Source of the DNA: Clostridiales bacterium
GTDB lineage: Bacteria; Bacillota; Clostridia; Oscillospirales; CAG-272
Assembly: GCA_024693345.1 (NCBI GenBank)
Contig: JAILLB010000070.1
Span: forward strand, 1 to 38,796
Direction of reading: 5' to 3'
DNA length: 38,796 bases
Shown: positions 35,537-38,796 of the stretch, one piece after another
Numbering within the stretch: the first letter of the stretch is position 1
How the letters are laid out: the number at the start of each line of letters is the position of its first letter
The notes under the pieces: generated by a model
Told to the model about the DNA's origin: nothing
Database searches by the model: none
The model's input: the letters and a program-made list of their open reading frames with translations, nothing else
Position numbers and translations under genes: made by a program

Positions 35537-36844
35537 ATGGATATTTCAGGAAAAAGAATGGTTGAGAATCTAAAGGCAATTGACTACGTAAGATTGTCAG
35601 GAACCGAAGGTGAAGAAAAAGCAGCAAATTTCATCGCCGGGAAAATCAAGGAACTCGGAGCCGAACCGGTCATTGAAACATTTGATGTTCCCTTCTACAC
35701 TATAGAAAAGGTGAAGCTCGAAGCTTTGAAACCATTCAATAAAGAATACGAAGCAACCGGATATGGTTTTTCAGGAAACGCAGCGAAAGATGGTATTGAG
35801 GCGGAGTTGAAATATCTTGAAAGTTTTGATGATTTGTCTCTGCAGAACATACAAGGAAAAATTGTTCTGTTTGTTGGCGGAGTCAATGCCCAAACATTTG
35901 AAAAGCTAATAAAGGCAGGCGCTGTTGGTTTTATCGGTGTATGCGGTCACTACCTTGATAAAAAAGGAACATTTGATCTTGAAGAAAGAATGCTGCGTGA
36001 ACAACAAATTGTCAATGGTGTTATTCCAGGCGTGTGTATACACGTCAACGATGCAGTTGCTATTGTCGACAAAGGTGTAAAGAAAGTCAGACTTACCCTC
36101 AGCCAAAACGAAACAACGGCAAAATCCAGAAACGTAACAACATTTGTCACCGGAACTAAATTCCCTGACGAAATCATATCTGTAACTGCACATTATGACT
36201 CTGTTGTGTTCAGCCACGGAATGTTTGACAATGGTTCCGGAACTGTAAACAACCTTGAAATGCTCCGTTATTATCTTAAGAATCCTCCGAGAAGATCTCT
36301 TAGATTTGTTTTCTGCGGTTCTGAAGAAAGAGGAATATACGGGAGCAGAAACTTTGTCGAACAGCATGAAGAAGAAATCAAAAAGACAAGGCTGTGTTGT
36401 AATGTCGATATGACAGGCCCGGTATTGGGAAAAGATATAGTCAGAATTACAGGTGAAGATAAAATCATCCATGCGATAGACTACTATGCAAAAGTCCATG
36501 GACATGTAGCCACAGTGTACCAGGATACATATCCTTCAGATGGAATGCCCTTTGCTTGGAAAGGCGTCCCCGCTGTCAATTTCTATCGTCAGGCTGCTGC
36601 TGGAACAACTCAGATTCACTGCAGACATGACACACTGTCTAGAATAACTGCAAAATCTCTTGAATCAACCGGAAAATTCATTGTCGAAGTTATGAACACC
36701 ATCATTAATGCTGACTCTTTCCCGTTTGAAAGAAAAATACCGGACAACATGGTTGAAAAAACAAATGGAATGCTTAAGAATATGCCGGGATACAAAACAG
36801 ACGGAGAAGACAAGGACAAACAGCAAAAGAAACAAGTGTCATAA
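35537..36844 (+). CDS. M28-family zinc aminopeptidase-like protein, cytoplasmic (435 aa)
   Basis: A co-catalytic metallopeptidase of the M28 type. Candidate zinc ligands are His219 (TAHYDS), bridging Asp231 (FDNGSGT), Glu263/264 (GSEERG) with the general-base glutamate, Asp291 (NVDMTG) and His361/364 (HCRHDT). A PA-like insert (about 60-190) comes before the catalytic part. There is no signal peptide, unlike secreted YwaD-type enzymes, so it probably trims peptides inside the cell. The Lys/Gln-rich tail is atypical. GGGGG lies 5 bases before the ATG; an upstream TTG adds four residues only. Last gene of the cluster, followed by a terminator. Confidence 0.9.
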   Translation: MDISGKRMVENLKAIDYVRLSGTEGEEKAANFIAGKIKELGAEPVIETFDVPFYTIEKVKLEALKPFNKEYEATGYGFSGNAAKDGIEAELKYLESFDDLSLQNIQGKIVLFVGGVNAQTFEKLIKAGAVGFIGVCGHYLDKKGTFDLEERMLREQQIVNGVIPGVCIHVNDAVAIVDKGVKKVRLTLSQNETTAKSRNVTTFVTGTKFPDEIISVTAHYDSVVFSHGMFDNGSGTVNNLEMLRYYLKNPPRRSLRFVFCGSEERGIYGSRNFVEQHEEEIKKTRLCCNVDMTGPVLGKDIVRITGEDKIIHAIDYYAKVHGHVATVYQDTYPSDGMPFAWKGVPAVNFYRQAAAGTTQIHCRHDTLSRITAKSLESTGKFIVEVMNTIINADSFPFERKIPDNMVEKTNGMLKNMPGYKTDGEDKDKQQKKQVS

Positions 36845-36887
36845 TATACAAAAATATATATGCTTATTTAATAACTTTGTACAAAAC

Positions 36888-36929
36888 AACCTCGGAAAAG
36901 CTCACCATTGTTGACTTTCCGAGGTTTTG
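36888..36929 (+). terminator. Terminator of the ribF-M28 cluster
   Basis: AACCTCGGAAA (36888-36898) pairs with TTTCCGAGGTT (36916-36926), then TT. Confidence 0.85.
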
Positions 36930-36940
36930 ATGTTAGAATT

Positions 36941-36970
36941 TTGCAAGGATGATATTTGTGGAACTATACC
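36941..36970 (+). promoter_or_regulatory. Possible promoter of lipoprotein 4
   Basis: TTGCAA (36941-36946) and TATACC (36965-36970), spacer 18. A perfect 16-base palindrome TTAATATATATATTAA (36996-37011) lies between it and the ribosome binding site. Confidence 0.45.
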
Positions 36971-37027
36971 CATATTTATCATCTAAAAGAATTCTTTAAT
37001 ATATATATTAAAAGGAGAACATCAACT

Positions 37028-38311
37028 ATGAAGAGATTCTTATCAATCCTTCTGTCTGTTTTGATGGTCGTATCTGTATTGGCTATTCTTGCAAGCTGTA
37101 ATGGTAATGAATCAAAGACAACTACTACAGCTGATCAGACCGAGGCCACAACCACTGCCAAGGCACAAGAGACAACAACAGCTAAGACAGACACAACAAC
37201 AACTCAGGCTACTGTAACAACAACAGCTACTGTTACCGAAACAACAACTGCTGCTACAACAACAGCTACCGAAAAAGTAACAACTGCTGAAGTTACAACA
37301 GTAACAGAAGCGGTTACAACAACTGCTGAAGTTACAACAACAACTGAAGAAGTTACAACAACAATCGAGACAACATCTCTCCCTGTGTTCGCACGTTTCG
37401 ACTTCGGTAAAAAAACATATGCTGAAGATAATGGTTTAACAAGCCATGATTACCTTGTCAGCGCACTCAGCTATGATACAGCTTGTCTGTATATCGACTT
37501 CTATGATGACTACTGGGACATCTACACTGTTGCTAATTATGACAGTTCAAATGCTTTCACAGAAGCTTTTGGTCAGAAAAACTTGAGATTCGCTCTCATC
37601 TTCAACGACCTCGTAACATTTGATTTCGATGACAACATCGTAATCGGTTATGGTACATACTCATCAGTTCCTTTCAAGTCACTTGAAAATATTGCTAATC
37701 CGGTATGGGAAGGCAGACATCAGTACATGCGTATCAGAATCGCAAACAACACCACAAACAACATTTGGAGTGTTAGATTCAGAAGAGACTCAGATGGCAG
37801 CTACTTCACAACATGTGTAATGGGCAACCTCTATCTCCAGGGCGGCGAACCGACTTCATCAACAGATTTGAGAAGAACATGCACAGCTTCAGAAGAATGG
37901 GGCGTATACACATATGATATGTTCCTCCATTCAGGATTGGCTTCAGGCCGTGGACATAGTGCTAACAGAACAAGCGGCGCTACAATCAACCTTAACAACT
38001 GGTTCGATTACAAAGCTTATGTATTTGAAAAAGGTGATCCGGGCGGCGGTAACATTTCTTGGGGTAAAGGACAGAGCTTCCAGTCTCTCGAGTTCAACCT
38101 CTTCTGCGGTCTTCTCACATATGGTTACGCAGATAGTGAATTTGGTGAAACACCAGCAGATCAAATCCAGGCTTACAAAGATGCAGTTTCTCAGGCTTGC
38201 GATACACGTGCAAACATTAAATCTGGTATGAACGTAAAAGTTGACTATATCATCTTCGGTTCTACTCCGGAACAGCTTGACACATACAAGAGCTATCTTG
38301 AACAAGCTTAA
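37028..38311 (+). CDS. Thr-rich lipoprotein with a beta-rich C-terminal domain (427 aa)
   Basis: Signal peptide ending LASC (Cys24) is followed by NGNES, the same mature start as lipoprotein 1 of this window, and by a linker of about 90 residues that is mostly Thr with Ala, Glu and Val. The C-terminal part (about 118-427) is not a solute-binding domain. It looks beta-rich, with FDFGKKTYAEDNG, RIRIANNTTNN and a C-terminal VKVDYIIFGSTPEQLDTYKSYLE that resembles the ends of carbohydrate-binding-like domains in surface proteins; I do not recognise it firmly. AAAGGAG lies about 10 bases upstream of ATG 37028; the ORF opens earlier but lacks the signal there. Monocistronic. Function unknown; cell-surface glycan binding is a guess. 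Confidence 0.8.
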   Translation: MKRFLSILLSVLMVVSVLAILASCNGNESKTTTTADQTEATTTAKAQETTTAKTDTTTTQATVTTTATVTETTTAATTTATEKVTTAEVTTVTEAVTTTAEVTTTTEEVTTTIETTSLPVFARFDFGKKTYAEDNGLTSHDYLVSALSYDTACLYIDFYDDYWDIYTVANYDSSNAFTEAFGQKNLRFALIFNDLVTFDFDDNIVIGYGTYSSVPFKSLENIANPVWEGRHQYMRIRIANNTTNNIWSVRFRRDSDGSYFTTCVMGNLYLQGGEPTSSTDLRRTCTASEEWGVYTYDMFLHSGLASGRGHSANRTSGATINLNNWFDYKAYVFEKGDPGGGNISWGKGQSFQSLEFNLFCGLLTYGYADSEFGETPADQIQAYKDAVSQACDTRANIKSGMNVKVDYIIFGSTPEQLDTYKSYLEQA

Positions 38312-38350
38312 TGGGCAGTCAAGGATAATTAGATAAGTTGAATTATCTCG

Positions 38351-38388
38351 TCCCCGTCACCACTCGGTGATGGGGACACTGTTTTTAA
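38351..38388 (+). terminator. Terminator of lipoprotein 4
   Basis: GTCCCCGTCACC (38351-38362) pairs with GGTGATGGGGAC (38367-38378) with one G-T pair, followed by ACTGTTTTTA. Confidence 0.93.
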
Positions 38389-38390
38389 CA

Positions 38391-38796
38391 AGCACTCAGC
38401 AAGAAGTCTCCCTCCTCTATAGGAGGCGAGATGAATTGTGAGAAAGAGTGCAAAAAGGATTACGAAACACACAAGAAATACAACTCAAGATATTGAGATT
38501 AAAAATACGAAGTTGTATAATTATCGGCAGTAATGAAGCGAGTTTGTTGGAGAAAGCTATAAAATTGTAGAAGAGCAGTCGGAAATGAGAGCAAAGCGTA
38601 GATCTGAGTTCAGACACAGATCACGTAAATAAGAAAAAAATAACCGGTCGGGACACCGGGGCTAGACTCCTTATGCTTGTGGGGATACCTGCATCGAAGA
38701 GTAAAAAAGATTGGATGATGCAAATCATCTATGAAGCCCCCACCTCAGTGTAAACAGGTGGTGGGTAGTTCACAAGGACACATCGTCGTGATGTGC
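38391..38796 (+). mobile_element. Probable IS200/IS605-type element end encoding a long structured RNA (HEARO/omega-RNA-like), cut by the window end
   Basis: The segment after the terminator starts right behind TTTAAC (38385-38390), a target-type sequence of IS605 elements, and is dense in hairpins. GCACTC/GAGTGC (38393-38398, 38446-38451) encloses CTCCT/AGGAG. TACAACT/AGTTGTA (about 38480 and 38511) encloses CTCAA/TTGAG. GATCTG/CAGATC, CCGGT/ACCGG and GATGAT/ATCATC follow. Near the end, CCCCCACCT/AGGTGGTGGG (about 38737-38765) is followed by TAGTTCAC, resembling right ends of TnpB loci. No intact protein is present. A TnpB omega RNA or an IscB-type RNA whose ORF starts beyond the window (AAGGA then ATG at 38791) both fit. 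Confidence 0.5.

Noticed and set aside
38391-38796. Group II (class C) intron after a terminator
   Set aside because: The position just after a terminator fits, but there is no GTGYG 5' end, no domain V and no reverse transcriptase frame.

Overview
The window reads as chromosome of an anaerobic, Gram-positive, moderately AT-rich member of the Clostridia, probably a gut or rumen relative of the Oscillospirales. The grounds are strong AGGAGG-type ribosome binding sites, TTGACA/TATAAT promoters with 17-base spacers, Rho-independent terminators after most units, Bacillota-type RecD2, PcrA, RibF and an ECF riboflavin transporter under an FMN riboswitch, and lipoproteins with Thr-rich linkers. Genus and species cannot be read from the sequence.

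Layout. Bases 1-740 (minus) hold a truncated ABC-transporter ATPase and a small AbrB-type regulator, both clearly more AT-rich than the rest, beside the 3' end of tRNA-Glu(CTC). An Rrf2/IscR-like regulator follows at 1058 (plus). From 1480 to 6746 a structured leader precedes three paralogous solute-binding-type lipoproteins, each with its own promoter and terminator and none with a permease gene nearby. recD2 (minus) and a signal peptidase I gene (plus) diverge at about 9 kb. From 9.6 to 23.1 kb the minus strand carries, in transcription order, rpoB-rpoC, then rpsL-rpsG-fusA-tuf, then an FMN riboswitch, a RibU-like transporter gene and a small membrane-protein gene. The rpoB and rpsL promoters share 16 identical bases.

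From 23.6 to 27.2 kb (plus) lie alaS, mscL and a HIT-family gene, opposed by pcrA (minus) and a 762-residue surface protein with CxxC repeats (minus). A plus-strand cluster follows: a GGDEF gene broken by an internal out-of-frame deletion, ribF, a DacF-like gene whose three catalytic motifs are all altered, and an M28 peptidase gene. A fourth Thr-rich lipoprotein gene begins at 37028. The last 400 bases, beginning just after its terminator and a TTTAAC sequence, form a dense series of hairpins that looks like an IS200/IS605-type element end or guide-RNA (omega RNA) region.

The strongest leads are the triple-motif-defective penicillin-binding protein homologue, the structured RNA or mobile-element end, the structured leader with competing helices at 1622-1723, the compact riboswitch terminator that also covers the ribU ribosome binding site, and related short tandem repeats in front of alaS and the GGDEF gene. 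Flavin supply is represented twice, by riboswitch-controlled uptake (ribU) and by FMN/FAD synthesis (ribF). Translation, transcription and DNA repair genes form the conserved backbone.
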